NCBI GenBank assembly: GCA_023634235.1
Contig: JAMKCF010000003.1
Location: 8,568,742 to 8,632,741, forward strand
Length of the DNA stretch: 64,000 nt
DNA from: Pisaster brevispinus
Taxonomy: Eukaryota; Echinodermata; Asteroidea; Forcipulatida; Asteriidae
Reading direction: 5' to 3'
Part shown: positions 22,501 through 28,009 of the stretch, piece by piece
Layout: each line of letters starts with the position of its first letter
How positions within the stretch are numbered: position 1 is the first letter of the stretch
Notes under the pieces: generated by a model
Told to the model about the DNA's origin: nothing
The model's input: the letters and a program-made list of their open reading frames with translations, nothing else
The model's database searches: none
Translations under genes and position numbers: made by a program

Positions 22501-25500
22501 TTTTTTCCAGACAATTGGTGTGCGCAGAGTGCAAAGCCATTACGGCGTGGAGTCCGGGCCCGCTTAAGGGCACCCGAAGCTTTTGGTTCCTAAATGCTCC
22601 ATGGTGCAATCTGAGCCACTGTTTGGCAACTTAGTGGTTCTCTTTGGGGTGGGATATCATTAATATGATTTGCAAAATGATCACCCAACAAAGACCTTTT
22701 TTCACGAGGCGAAGCTGGGTGAAACGAAAAAGCAATATTTCACTGAGGAAATATATTCGACATAATGCATGCACGACGACAAACGGAACGCATTCAATGT
22801 CACACATAAATCTTGTAATTATAAATATTTTCACAATAAACGCAAAACAGACACGAAAACTCGTCAAACCTACCCTCTGAAAATTCTATAACATTTATGG
22901 CTGCTACTACTATATTTATCTTCAAGCAGGCTTGAATATTCGATTCTGATTGGTCGATCCACAGCAACAAGAAGTGTGATATAAACTTATATCGCACGGC
23001 CCATATCACACCCTGGGTATTGTGTGTTCAAACTCCGCGTATTGCGCTTTTATAAGCTAAATGCAAAACTTACAGCTTCTAAGAAGTTAAAGGGGCACAC
23101 CGGCTTCGTTTGGGCTATTTGGGCTACAAAATAGGCTAAAGTATGACTCCAAAGGTCTTCCAGGAATGGAGAAGAACGGTTCCTAAAATAACCATCAAAT
23201 TTTGCCGTTTTCGAGTATTTTTCAAAAAACGAAGGTCACGTGATTTATCCGAACCAAAAAAGTGGTTCAGATAAATCACGTGATCTTCGGAGTTAGTTTT
23301 ACTTTCAGCCGTATAAAAGTAAATTACTGAACCAAATTTAAATCTGTTTTTTAACAATTATTTGTGAGTATTTGACAAAAAAAGACTATGTATTCAGATT
23401 ATTGATACAATTTGTAAATAATGATGAAAAATTGGCGGTCTAGCCGTGAGCTTGGGAGCTTGTCGGAGGGGTAGGGAGCCAGACCAACAATTACGTTTTT
23501 TTACGAGGGTTTTAGTCTGTACCACTAGCTATTATCCCTTTACTATTGTAACGTGTTGCCTGTGCTACACACGTGGGACGACGACTGGGAATGTTTATCC
23601 CATGCAGCTGGTCTACTTCAAAGTTCTATGATAGCTGCACAATGTCCCAGTAATGATTTCAGTGGTCCTTACGGGACGACGTCTTGTGGTCGCGGTGCTG
23701 CTTTTGCTTGCTTTCGCTTTGGATTTATCGTGTTTTTTTTTAACTTTTTACTTTTCGTTGGACCACCTTCTGGGTGTTTTTCTTTGCAATGTTTTTTGTA
23801 CCGAGCGGTGCATCATCCATCTTTACTGCGCGTCAAGTTTGCTTGAAGATAAATTCGTTATCACACGCGCAATCGTGAAGTATGGAAAATATAGCGCGTG
23901 TCCCATTGATCTCTATTATAATTATGTACGCGTGCTGCACGCCGTTGCCACGGGAAACGCATGACTGCGTGTTCCAAATTGCCCGTAAAGATGGCCGATT
24001 TACGTCATGTGGCAACCTATCTATAGTTTTTGATAGCTTTTACTTGGCATCAAATGCTTACTGATTAATTGCTATGTCATAAGTTTGGACAATTTTATTA
24101 TTATGATGATTAAGAACGAAAATACATTAAAAGCTAAACAATTCCATCGTTATTAACATTTTACCGTGAAGGGGGAAATTAATAATAGTCGTTATGATGG
24201 TCAAGTTTCTGGATCAACGCGTATATGTTGACTATCTAGTTTTTATTTGATGTTAAGTTTTGTTTTCTCTACAAGCACAAGCTGGTGAGAGTTTCCTACT
24301 GCATGTTACAGTGTATAGCTTTAAATAACTGGGCTGTCCAGTGGCTAAAAGGTTCCCACTGGACTGCCCAGCCGCCCAAAGCGATTTTTTAGCAAGGTTT
24401 CAAAGTTGTTCTGAAGAATACCTTGTGGGGACCATTGTTCCACTACGTTTTTGACCCCTGAAGGACCCATGAGCATGCCCACAAGTTTGTAAATGGTGTA
24501 AGCCGAGGACTCCCCTTGGTTCTCCCGTTATTGTTTGGACTTGTCCGCATTGGTTTTGTACACGAAAGCAAAGCGAGGACTGTCCAGTATAGGGGCCTAT
24601 GTCATTTTCCTAGATATATTTTGCTCAAGTCCTCGGTTTGATTTATGTTCTCAAGTAAACATCCCATGGAGTAAACATGAAACAACAACAAAATAGTACA
24701 ATAAAATGAAAAGTAAAAATGCGCAACGTCTCATAAGTTGGCATATAGTATCCCTATAGGCATATACACAGCAAAAACGCTGTTTAAAATCTTGCTGTTT
24801 AAAAAAAATTAACAGTCTTTTGATTTATATCTTTTTGTTAGCAAAACAATTTGCCATATTTTGTACTTCAAACTATTATTGCATCATAATATATCAAGTA
24901 AAAATACAAACACCGTTTATTGACAATGCAATACTTCATTATTGGGAAAGCTGACAAAAAAAGGTATATTTGTGGGTCGAGTGGGAATAGTTTAAGTAAG
25001 GGAATACATTTTTGTATCCCTTGTTCCTCAAACCAAGCCGAAAAGACAAATAACTGGAATTTATCCATGTTTAAATTGTTAGCCTAGAAAAATGAGATTG
25101 TTTCGTAAAATCTAGAGCATGATTTTCACAATTTGGAGGAAAAATGGTAGATGACAACTGTTTTGTTTTAAAATCCTGTTTCGATAGCAATTTTTGTACT
25201 ATAATGATAAGTTTTGAGCTGCAAATTTGAAACAAAACTGACAAAATGCAGTTGAAAATTAACCGGTTGAATACGCTATACGTGAATTTACATTCTTTCT
25301 GGAATGTTTTTCTATATAAACGGCAAGCAGGCCGACCCCCCAGACAAACAAAACAAAACAAAGAAGGAACAAACAAACACCCCAATACACAAACGATCAA
25401 ACAAACAAACAAACAAACACCCCAACAAACAAACAAACACCCCAACACCCCAACAAACAAACAAACACCCCAACAACAACAACCCCCCCCAAAAAAAAAA

Positions 25501-26111
25501 AAAAAAAAAAAAAAAAAAACACCACACCGCCGCCAACAACAACAAAAACAATTGTGAAAAGGCAAACAAAATACCACATTTTAATTTTTGTAAAATGTAT
25601 TTGTAAAACACCTCTGAAGTGTCCTAGATTGCACCAATGAGCATTTCATACTGACACATTTTCCCAGGGCACAACAGCGGGCCCGGCCTCCCCGTCGTAC
25701 AGGCTTCGCGTTCTTCTCGCAAAAAGCCTTACGCCTCATGTAATTGCACCCTGACTAGAATTGTGTTTCTATACATAAATGACAAGCATGTGGCCATCTT
25801 CTGTTAATCGACCGATTTTCTCCTACCATCCCACCCGCCCCCACCCACCCCCTAAACAATAATAAATAAAAATAAAATAAAAAAATACATAAAAAAAAAA
25901 AAAAAAACAAAAAAAAAAAAAACAAAAAAAAAAACCTCCTCAAACCCCAAACAAGCACTCAACGAACAAACACTTGTACTGGATGGTGAATTGGTGTTTG
26001 GTAATAACTTTTAACGATAGAGTTTCTCTCATAAACTTCTACAAACAGATAAAAGATTCACTCACCTCCTAATAAAATGAGTAGAAATCGTACACAGCGT
26101 AAGAAACCCAT
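4368..26111 (-). CDS. Secreted FReD/discoidin multidomain protein gene (partial, nine exons)
   Basis: This is an inferred gene model. Nine minus-strand exons run from a signal-peptide exon to a fibrinogen C-terminal exon: 26066-26111, 16233-16472, 14170-14291, 12500-12764, 10997-11253, 6181-6307, 5097-5419, 4614-4755 and 4368-4523. All have AG acceptors and GT donors. Junction phases agree throughout: 1, 1, 0, 1, 0, 1, 0, 1. The joined sequence is 1678 bases, about 559 residues, with no stop. The expected product is an extracellular, probably lectin-like or adhesion protein. FReD and discoidin modules commonly bind glycans, acetylated groups or phospholipids; the ligand here is unknown. The 3' end is missing and more exons may sit in the large introns, which hold several transposons. 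An alternative is that two adjacent or decayed genes are being joined. Transcript data would settle this. Confidence 0.7.
4614..4755 (-). CDS. Exon: discoidin domain B, second part
   Basis: After the acceptor tttcctctcaacag the exon reads IFNGTGEKSQKVESNFYEPI, then KAHDIRIIPTEFDGDVPVMR and VGLLGTK. This is the canonical discoidin ending: F-x-GN/G, K-V-x-x-x-F-x-x-P-(I/V)-x-A-x-x-(I/V)-RI-P, then (L/M)R-V/E-G/L-LG. The donor is ACAAAAG followed by GTGAGC. The exon is 142 bases, phase 0 in and phase 1 out. The position normally holding the terminal Cys (LLGC) is Thr here, consistent with the missing N-terminal Cys of this domain. The following intron is only 90 bases and contains no in-frame stop, so a transcript retaining it would stay open. 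Confidence 0.9.
5097..5419 (-). CDS. Exon: discoidin (F5/8 type C) domain B, first part
   Basis: After the acceptor ctctttttcag the exon encodes 107 complete codons. Motifs include NGVLRDENINASSIGNYSLL, a loop with YVRLNSRQNKGWCPAPDDKN, LWLQFGLGKTVEIQGVVMRG, and GNKGWVKKYQVKY. These match discoidin strands, especially ASS, GWCP, LWLQ(F/V)-LG, V-x-I-QG-V-x-x-(R/Q)GG and W-V-K-x-Y-x-V-x-Y. The donor is GATAAG followed by GTAAGT. The exon is 323 bases, phase 1 in and phase 0 out. Unlike domain A, there is no Cys in the opening segment (VSYENHIG), so the usual terminal disulfide appears absent. Extra cysteines occur instead (GC, GWC, RCC). Confidence 0.9.
6181..6307 (-). CDS. Exon: discoidin domain A, second part
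   Basis: After the acceptor ttctgtcgtag the exon reads KLKSNTTGVTNMFGKTNKMR, then YVRIQPEGNLSQSVCIVP and IGCK. The pattern (hydrophobic strand, short loop, (R/K)YVRI-P, then a final Cys in a G-C-K tail) is the C-terminal part of a discoidin domain. In the usual fold the final Cys pairs with the opening Cys of the first exon. Both are present in this domain. The donor is GCAAAG followed by GTAAAT. The exon is 127 bases, phase 0 in and phase 1 out, which completes a symmetric 1-1 cassette with the exon at 11253. The loop between YVRI and the final strand is slightly irregular, so some degeneration is possible. Confidence 0.8.
6546..6722. mobile_element. Palindromic MITE (GATCCCCGG core), copy 1
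   Basis: The left arm (ACAAATATTGACTTCTTCGA, then GCTATGGTTAAAACTACGAC and GAGGTGATCCCCGGAGCG) is mirrored in the right arm up to about 6722. The apex is CCCGAGGCGCAGCCGAGGG. Each arm is about 85 bp. Copy 2 is at 26830-26990. Confidence 0.85.
6851..6876. repeat. Perfect 26-bp palindrome
   Basis: The arm CCATGTAATAGTC is followed immediately by its reverse complement with no spacer (centre GTCGAC). It lies between repeats and its function is unknown. Confidence 0.95.
6990..7142. repeat. Older host repeat into which FB-A inserted (left part)
   Basis: The sequences CTTGCATTTTGGCTTGCAGG, CGTCAAGCGC and GAGTTTTGTGAAATGTGCGC reappear inverted within 10383-10755. GTGCTGCATGCCGTTCTCCC with AAACGCATGAC is paralleled at 23927-23970. 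So this is a dispersed repeat present at least three times in the window. FB-A splits the first copy, which resumes at 9032. Confidence 0.7.
7161..7280. repeat. Left 20-bp tandem array of FB-A (six units)
   Basis: Six head-to-tail units of 20 bp read CCACGGCAAAACCAAAAGAG with single-base variants (one ATC for ACC, one CCACGACA, one ending AGCG, and the last ending GGAA). The same unit occurs inverted at 8801-9002. Confidence 0.97.
7285..8391 (+). pseudogene. Penelope-like reverse transcriptase fragment, frameshifted, without GIY-YIG endonuclease
   Basis: Successive frames give SIDLVSMYTNV, ELLELI with FHFGKNYYLQ, then AMGS, then WWRYRDDILVIDSN (the RT catalytic motif as YRDD), MNQIHPTLKFTFEASD with INYLDLTIFKG, FSETGILDTKVYTKPTETYQ, then (frame change near 7840) FVYGETLRYARN, and later FPDPPFIAYRKDQNIREKLI before a stop at 8391. 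The order and spacing match the fingers/palm and post-RT region of Penelope-like elements. The N-terminal half is missing and at least two or three frame changes break it. The Cys-rich linker and GIY-YIG endonuclease that follow in canonical members are not seen. The tail after the REKLIRAKL block is unlike them. The fragment starts immediately after the left 20-bp array. Confidence 0.8.
8801..9002. repeat. Right 20-bp tandem array of FB-A (ten units, inverted)
   Basis: Ten units read CGTGGCGCTTTTGGTTTTGC, the reverse complement of the left array. The unit at 8901-8922 carries a 2-bp insertion. The long open frames through this array in several frames are artefacts of the repeat. Confidence 0.97.
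9058..9794. repeat. GCAAGTTCGGGTGG MITE copies (composite)
   Basis: The end sequence GAGCAAGTTTGGGTGGCTGA occurs at 9058. It recurs as GGGCAAGTTCGGGTGGGCAA at about 9631 and inverted at 9775-9794 (CGCCCAGCCGAACTTGCTC). The last two bound a compact ~165-bp copy with a hairpin of GATCGACCATG arms. A further partial copy lies at 14609-14711. A CTAGAGTCGACTAGACT-type motif is shared. Confidence 0.75.
9440..9615. repeat. Diverged relative of the CRE/GATGGCGG MITE, inverted
   Basis: It contains CACATGACGTCATTGACCGC followed by CATCTTTGG, then CAGCCAATGATAG, and GCAAGGGGTCTATATTGAC at its end. The order of motifs is the inverse of 10757-10929. A partial match is also at 20160-20265. Confidence 0.55.
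9798..10360. mobile_element. TIR element with ~165-bp arms (TAGCCTTGTCCAAGGCTC ends)
   Basis: The sequence from TAGCCTTGTCCAAGGCTC (about 9809) to ACAGAGCCTTGTTCCCACTG (about 9953) reappears inverted from about 10180 to 10345. The shared internal stretch includes AAGCACCCCGCTTTGAATTC and TTTTTCAACCTCGTACCAAA. The arms differ by a few small indels. An extra partial end (GACAAGGCTACA) follows at 10348-10360. Confidence 0.8.
10383..10755. repeat. Inverted copy of the older host repeat
   Basis: It includes GAGAACGGCGTGCAGTACGC, ATTTCACAAAACTCACTGCA and AAGCGCTTGACACGCCTGCA, the reverse complement of parts of 6990-7142. The central portion (GTACGTGGTGAGTACCGCC and so on) has no counterpart in the split copy. 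Confidence 0.65.
10757..10929. mobile_element. MITE with TAGACCTTATGCA ends carrying CRE, CCAAT and GATGGCGG motifs, copy 1
   Basis: The ends TAGACCTTATGCACGTGACG and the inverse of GACGTCAATGCATAAGGTCT form an imperfect ~21-bp TIR. Inside are TGACGTCA, ATTGGCCAAT (a CCAAT box on both strands) and AAGATGGCGG, which matches a YY1-type initiator motif. The copy at 58026-58195 is about 90 percent identical by eye. A related, more diverged copy lies inverted at about 9440-9615. Confidence 0.85.
10997..11253 (-). CDS. Exon: discoidin (F5/8 type C) domain A, first part
   Basis: After the acceptor ccttttttcag the exon reads VCKKHWPRVKNNAFKITVSS, then NASESPGLWRPNL, GKPWLRIDEWKQIQLNGVFI, KGQ, EYQVEYSFDNITWEN. 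Recognisable discoidin features are the opening Cys, the I-x-V/A-SSN strand, the W(L/I)-x-(I/V)D motif, the G-V-x-(I/T)-Q-G strand, and Y-x-(V/L)-x-YS-D-x-x-W. The donor is CCAATG followed by GTAACA. The exon is 257 bases, phase 1 in and phase 0 out. Candidate N-glycosylation sites are NAS, NIT and NGS. Its partner exon is at 6181-6307, across a 4.7-kb intron that contains the 7143-9025 transposon. Confidence 0.85.
11698..11939. mobile_element. Near-perfect palindromic MITE, 242 bp
   Basis: The arm at 11698-11787 (starts GGGCCCAATTTCATAGAGCT) is repeated in inverse orientation ending at 11939. Over about 90 bp I count about one mismatch (CAGGAT versus CAAGAT). The central spacer is about 60 bp. 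The same arm end occurs alone near 5947-5974, and a diverged relative forms the element at 27743-28000. The near identity of the arms suggests recent insertion or arm homogenisation. Confidence 0.9.
11986..12466. mobile_element. TIR element with 8-bp TSD, 481 bp, copy 1
   Basis: Both ends read CATAGAGTTATATATAGGAA inward, with the inverted repeat continuing for about 34 bp (ACTAGAGNGCGCACT). A perfect 8-bp direct repeat CCATAAAC flanks it at 11978-11985 and 12467-12474. The interior includes a block around 12115-12163 (GAAAGGGTTTACTGTGAAAT) shared with copy 2. The 8-bp TSD suits hAT-like or related families. No transposase is present. It lies just 3' of the FReD exon at 12500-12764, in the intron. 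Confidence 0.9.
12500..12764 (-). CDS. Exon: FReD central part (subdomain A/B)
   Basis: The exon starts VFQRRF and continues NGTLSFNRSWAEYKDGFGTL, then TGEFWLGNE, a variable loop, VRMDLEDEDGTKY and NYTLHVGNPRN. These are the hallmark FReD motifs: F-R-W-Y-GFG, GEFWLG and the M/V-DLED-G strand. I chose the acceptor ending in caataag because it gives VFQRR exactly as in other FReDs. An AG nine bases further in would drop three conserved residues. The donor is AATA followed by GTTAGT. The exon is 265 bases, phase 0 in and phase 1 out. Joined directly to the exon at 4523 it would give a near-normal FReD (LHVGNPRN-S-DMFDKADKQPFSAYD). In the genome, two discoidin domains lie between them. Confidence 0.88.
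13725..14135. repeat. Dispersed MITE-like repeat, copy 2
   Basis: Same family as 2220-2630. A hairpin AGAAACGATTCATGCATGAA with its inverse TCGTTTCTGAG lies near 13832-13862. It ends just before the FReD exon at 14170. Confidence 0.8.
14170..14291 (-). CDS. Exon: FReD subdomain A (N-terminal part of fibrinogen C domain)
   Basis: This short exon reads, on the minus strand after the acceptor ttcattcccag, as a typical fibrinogen-related domain start: DCQAKMQAGYNSSGVYTIYP, then a PQY-TGG turn, LRVYCKM and GWI. The first Cys and the Cys in VYC form the conserved N-terminal FReD disulfide. The donor is GGATT followed by GTAAGT. The exon is 122 bases, phase 1 in and phase 0 out. The segment that is normally GGGWT reads RGWI here. 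One N-glycosylation site is possible (NSS). It joins in frame to the exon at 12764 to give GWI-VFQRR, the usual FReD sequence at that point. Confidence 0.85.
14515..15470. repeat. Scrambled inverted-repeat cluster (three interleaved pairs)
   Basis: Three inverted pairs overlap. A: 14729-14785 with 14993-15052 (CACGGTCACCCTAAACTGCA). B: 14800-14905 with 15340-15463 (AGGGGTGATCGATCTCGCCG). C: 14526-14592 with 15217-15283 (CCATGGGCAGCGCGCCGTA). The order is C, A, B, A', C', B'. Pairs A and C, taken alone, nest, but B crosses both. Simple nested insertion cannot produce this. Confidence 0.75.
14609..14711. repeat. GCAAGTTCGGGTGG MITE, partial copy
   Basis: The sequence from GAGCAAGTTCGGGTGGCTGA to AGTCCAACTGGGTC matches 9058-9170 with few differences and no right end. 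Confidence 0.8.
15508..16089. mobile_element. TIR element with 8-bp TSD, copy 2, interrupted by a nested MITE
   Basis: It has the same ends as 11986-12466 (TAGAGTTATGTATAGGAACT on the left, inverse ending CCTATATAACTCTATG at 16089). The flanks GTTTATTT (15500-15507) and GTTAATTT (16090-16097) match at 7 of 8 bases. The shared internal block is at 15636-15684. The extra length is due to the insertion at 15737-15955. Confidence 0.85.
15737..15955. mobile_element. Nested MITE with GTTCGAACGAATT-rich interior
   Basis: The inverted ends CCGGGAAGGGACAGTGGAAG (left) and the reverse complement of CTTCCGCTGTCTTTTCCCGG (right) continue inward through GGGGCTAATTCNTTCGTACG. The interior repeats ATCCGTTCGAACGAATTAAT-like units. 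TA flanks both ends. Copy 1 of the host element lacks this insertion. Confidence 0.8.
16233..16472 (-). CDS. Exon: cysteine-bearing module, possibly the second half of an NTR (netrin-like) domain
   Basis: The exon is 240 bases, phase 1 on both sides. The acceptor follows a pyrimidine tract (ttctttccttaaaag) and the donor is ATG followed by GTAAAA. It encodes about 80 residues with five cysteines: near the start (NLWCVSGRLC), a CxC pair in DLCSCSETRPGGVYMV, and one near the end (DYFKC). The run of an LRWV strand, then CxC, then RPGG-Y-hydrophobic resembles the C-terminal half of NTR modules in netrins. There a W-V-P strand is followed by C-x-C, an (R/K)PG turn and a Y-L-hydrophobic strand. This is recognition by eye and not secure. 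The matching N-terminal half was not found upstream. The next exon starts directly with the first cysteine of a FReD. Alternatively it may be a lineage-specific cysteine module. Confidence 0.45.
17028..17328. mobile_element. TIR element starting GGGGCACTG, carrying a nested partial MITE
   Basis: The left arm AAGGGGCACTGTCGTCGTGG at about 17028 is matched by the inverse CGACGTCCCAGTGCCCCTTA ending at about 17328. GGCCGGACAT/ATGTCTGGCCA also pair further in. TTAA touches both outer edges, suggesting a TTAA-targeting (piggyBac/Kolobok) family. The GGGCCCAATTTCATGG-type MITE copy at 17130-17269 lies within it. Confidence 0.65.
18470..18740. repeat. AATA/AAAT-rich low-complexity tract
   Basis: Long run of AAATAAATAACTAAATAAAT-type sequence inside FB-B with no coding signal. 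Confidence 0.8.
18760..19610. repeat. Interspersed ATTCAATTTCG-like motif array
   Basis: Variants of (C)ATTCAATTTCG recur at irregular spacing through 18760-19070 (for example CCATTCAATTTCG near 18860 and AATCAATTTCGC near 19020). They then recur in inverse form (CGAATGA, GAAATCGAATGAC) through 19460-19600. The spacing is not a strict tandem period. It may be a LINE 3' UTR or element-internal sequence. Confidence 0.4.
19615..19960 (-). pseudogene. 3' end of a non-LTR retrotransposon ORF2 (LINE), inside FB-B
   Basis: The frame includes PFQLNTFFILTTSLILQYIP and then PRIWSSLPSHIRNSILLDSF followed by K and a short tail to the stop. The motif IW-SLP-x-x-IR(N)-x-x-x-L-x-x-FK is the usual C-terminus of LINE reverse-transcriptase ORFs. 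No RT catalytic motifs remain upstream. Sequence downstream on this strand (to about 18760) may be its 3' UTR. Confidence 0.7.
21027..21446 (+). pseudogene. Transposon ORF N-terminal fragment resembling integrase-type ORFs, cut off at the FB-B right arm
   Basis: The 139-residue frame has a plausible alpha-helical start (NVIEVIRRRLEDCLDVLGVL, then AEGIDYYAEVIVSLVQLINR and CGELHEHYERA). It then has the phrase NTGNPGRPQIDLPQDMLESL. This GRP-x-x-(I/L)-x-x-x-x-L pattern precedes a helix-turn-helix and rve integrase core in a family of transposon proteins common in invertebrate deuterostomes. Here the protein stops soon after HRSWT, where the HTH would begin, about 20 bases before the inner edge of the right arm. 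It is therefore truncated. The family assignment is from memory of the motif and is moderate. Confidence 0.5.
23229..23287. repeat. Hairpin with TCACGTGA arms
   Basis: The left arm CGAAGGTCACGTGATTTATC plus CGAACCA and its near-perfect inverse are separated by about 5 bases. Each arm holds a palindromic CACGTG E-box. Confidence 0.85.
23900..24020. repeat. Copy of the older host repeat with an uninterrupted CATGAC site
   Basis: It reads GTGCTGCACGCCGTTGCCAC, then GGGAAACGCATGACTGCGTG, then TTCCAAATTG. Aligning to 7108-7142 plus 9032-9045 shows the same order without FB-A between them. Confidence 0.7.
25340..25540. repeat. AAACAAACACCCC microsatellite followed by long poly-A
   Basis: Interrupted AAACAAACACCCCAACA repeats are followed by a C-tract and about 30 A at 25490-25519. 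Open frames across it are low-complexity artefacts. Confidence 0.95.
25858..25937. repeat. A-rich low-complexity tract
   Basis: AATAAATAAAAATAAAATAA followed by long A runs interrupted by single C. Confidence 0.95.
26066..26111 (-). CDS. Exon 1: start codon and signal peptide
   Basis: Reading the minus strand from the ATG at 26111 gives MGFLRCVRFLLILLG followed by a split codon. This is a short basic N-region followed by a leucine/isoleucine-rich core, as in a signal peptide. The exon ends in GGAG followed by GTGAGT, a consensus donor, leaving one base of a codon (phase 1). That phase fits the acceptor of the exon at 16472 and every module boundary of the gene. The signal cleavage site would lie in the next exon. 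It is assigned to the FReD/discoidin gene by strand, phase and lack of another candidate. The distance of about 9.6 kb to the next recognised exon leaves room for missed exons. Confidence 0.55.
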
Positions 26112-26829
26112 CTCGGGAAACAACAACCAGACGCATTCAGTCACTAATGAACAAAGCAAACAAAAACGGAGCTTCACTCCAATATTAACATGTAGTGTTA
26201 CGAAGCATCCGTTTATGTGACCCTGTGCTGAATTGCAATTTATTATAAAGGCCTATAATCGGCTTGCTCATCAGTGTGAGCCCAACCGACGCTAATATGT
26301 ATGAGCACTAATGGCCAATAAAACATTTACATAGCTCAACTGTTTAAATTTGCAATGTTTTACGGGGAAATGATGACAGTCACTAGATTCACTTGATTGA
26401 CACCTGATTGGGTGTTATATAGTTTATTTTTCTTCAAGCAAACTTGAATCCAATATTCTGATTGGTCAACCCATATCAACAAGAGGTTTGAATACCGGTA
26501 ATATACAAATATTATTTAGTGCTTCGAGTGACAAACAGACCGCTCATGAGGATCACCGATGGAGTCGTAGTTTTATTTATCATATATACCTCTTATAAAG
26601 TTTCTGCTTTTTGATTGGTTTAAAGTACGTCAGGTGATTTGGACTATATGAAAGCCGCGCCAACGCGACGCACTGTACACACAACAAGGAAAGTCCTATG
26701 CCCATAGCAAACAATGTACTATTCCATAGCAACTAATGTACTACATCCATAGCAACAGCAGCTTTCTGGTACCTGGACGTCTAGGTAGTCACAATATATG
26801 TACCGGGTGTTGTAAAACAAACATTGACT

Positions 26830-26990
26830 GCTCTTTCTCGTACTATGGTTAAACTCCGTCTCCCTCTGTGATCCCCGGAGTGGTCTGTTTTCCTTCGGCT
26901 TCACCTCGAGAAAATAGAACGCGCCAATGATCTCCTCGGGAGTCGTAGCTTTAACCGTAGCACAAGTAAAAGCAGTCATTGTTTGTGTAA
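26830..26990. mobile_element. Palindromic MITE (GATCCCCGG core), copy 2
   Basis: It contains ACTATGGTTAAACTCCGTCT, GTGATCCCCGGAGTGGTCTG and CTCCTCGGGAGTCGTAGCTT, then AACCGTAGCACAAGTAAAAG. It is recognisably the same foldback family as 6546-6722 but with more mismatches between arms. A further half-copy lies near 26547-26640. Confidence 0.75.
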
Positions 26991-27742
26991 GTTTCTGCCT
27001 TTTGTTTGGTTTAAAGTGGGTCACATGATATGTCTTATTTTGATTACAAAGCCGTGCAAACGCGACTCGCTACACGTAGCAAACAGTGTGCTAATTACCC
27101 GTAGAAACCAATAAACTAAACTTACTATACATTCAATAAGAATAGTGTTTTTATTGTAATTATCTTTTCTTGTATTGGATACTTGTAATGTTGTCACTGA
27201 TCTTCTTTGACAAGAGGTGTTTAACAAATATATAATGGTAAATAAATATACATACAAATAGACTCACTCTTTACGCTTAGTCAAACTCACCCGAGACTTG
27301 ACGGTGAGTTACCTGCCAGCATGGGTGACATTATTGTTCATTCATAGAGAAATCCGTAGTCCTTTCTCTATAGATAAATGTACCAAAATAGACTTAAACA
27401 GTATTCTAGTACTTAAACAGTATTCTATATATGAGGGGGGTGATTGCTGCGTGTGCCTATTAAACTGTTGGTGGAAAAACCGTTATCCCTGAAATTAAAG
27501 ATGCAGTCCCGTGTTTGGATGAAGAGATTAATAAATATTTTTTTACAAGCGACCGAATTTAGCAAGGTTGTTTGTGTAACGAAAATATAAGAACAAGTTA
27601 CAAATTCCGTTGTTGGCAACTGTAGATACCAGCGCTTTTGTTCTCAACGGGGTTCGTTCTGATTCGCTTAATACTGGCAGCTAATCAGAATAATAAGCAA
27701 GTTAATGAATATTAAAGACTCTTGTGACCTCTGCCGTGAACA

Positions 27743-28000
27743 GGGCCCAATTTCATGGCTCTGCTTGCCGGCGGATTTTGCACTTGGGATCACCAATCTT
27801 CGCTTAGAGTGCAAGCGCCGAATTGCTGTGCAGCTGTGTAAGCGAATAATGTATAGTAACGTGGGGTACGCACGCGCACAAGCAGAAAGTCCCTGCTTAC
27901 CTGTGAAATACACTGGACGTAAGCGCTGAATTCACTGCTTCCGCCTATTCAAAAGCGCCGATTCTTAGCTTACGGTCAGCAGAGCCATGAAATTGGGCCC
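27743..28000. mobile_element. MITE with GGGCCCAATTTCATGGCTCTGC inverted ends
   Basis: The left end GGGCCCAATTTCATGGCTCT is mirrored at 27980-28000 (AGAGCCATGAAATTGGGCCC). The interior repeats GCTTAC/CGCTTA motifs. A partial copy ending CCATGAAATTGGGCCCAGC lies at about 17130-17269. Confidence 0.85.
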
Positions 28001-28009
28001 AGGTCACCG

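Noticed and set aside
25071..25611. Long Cys/Phe/Val-rich or Asn/Lys/Thr-rich open frames
   Set aside because: They translate the AAACAAACACCCC microsatellite and poly-A tract.
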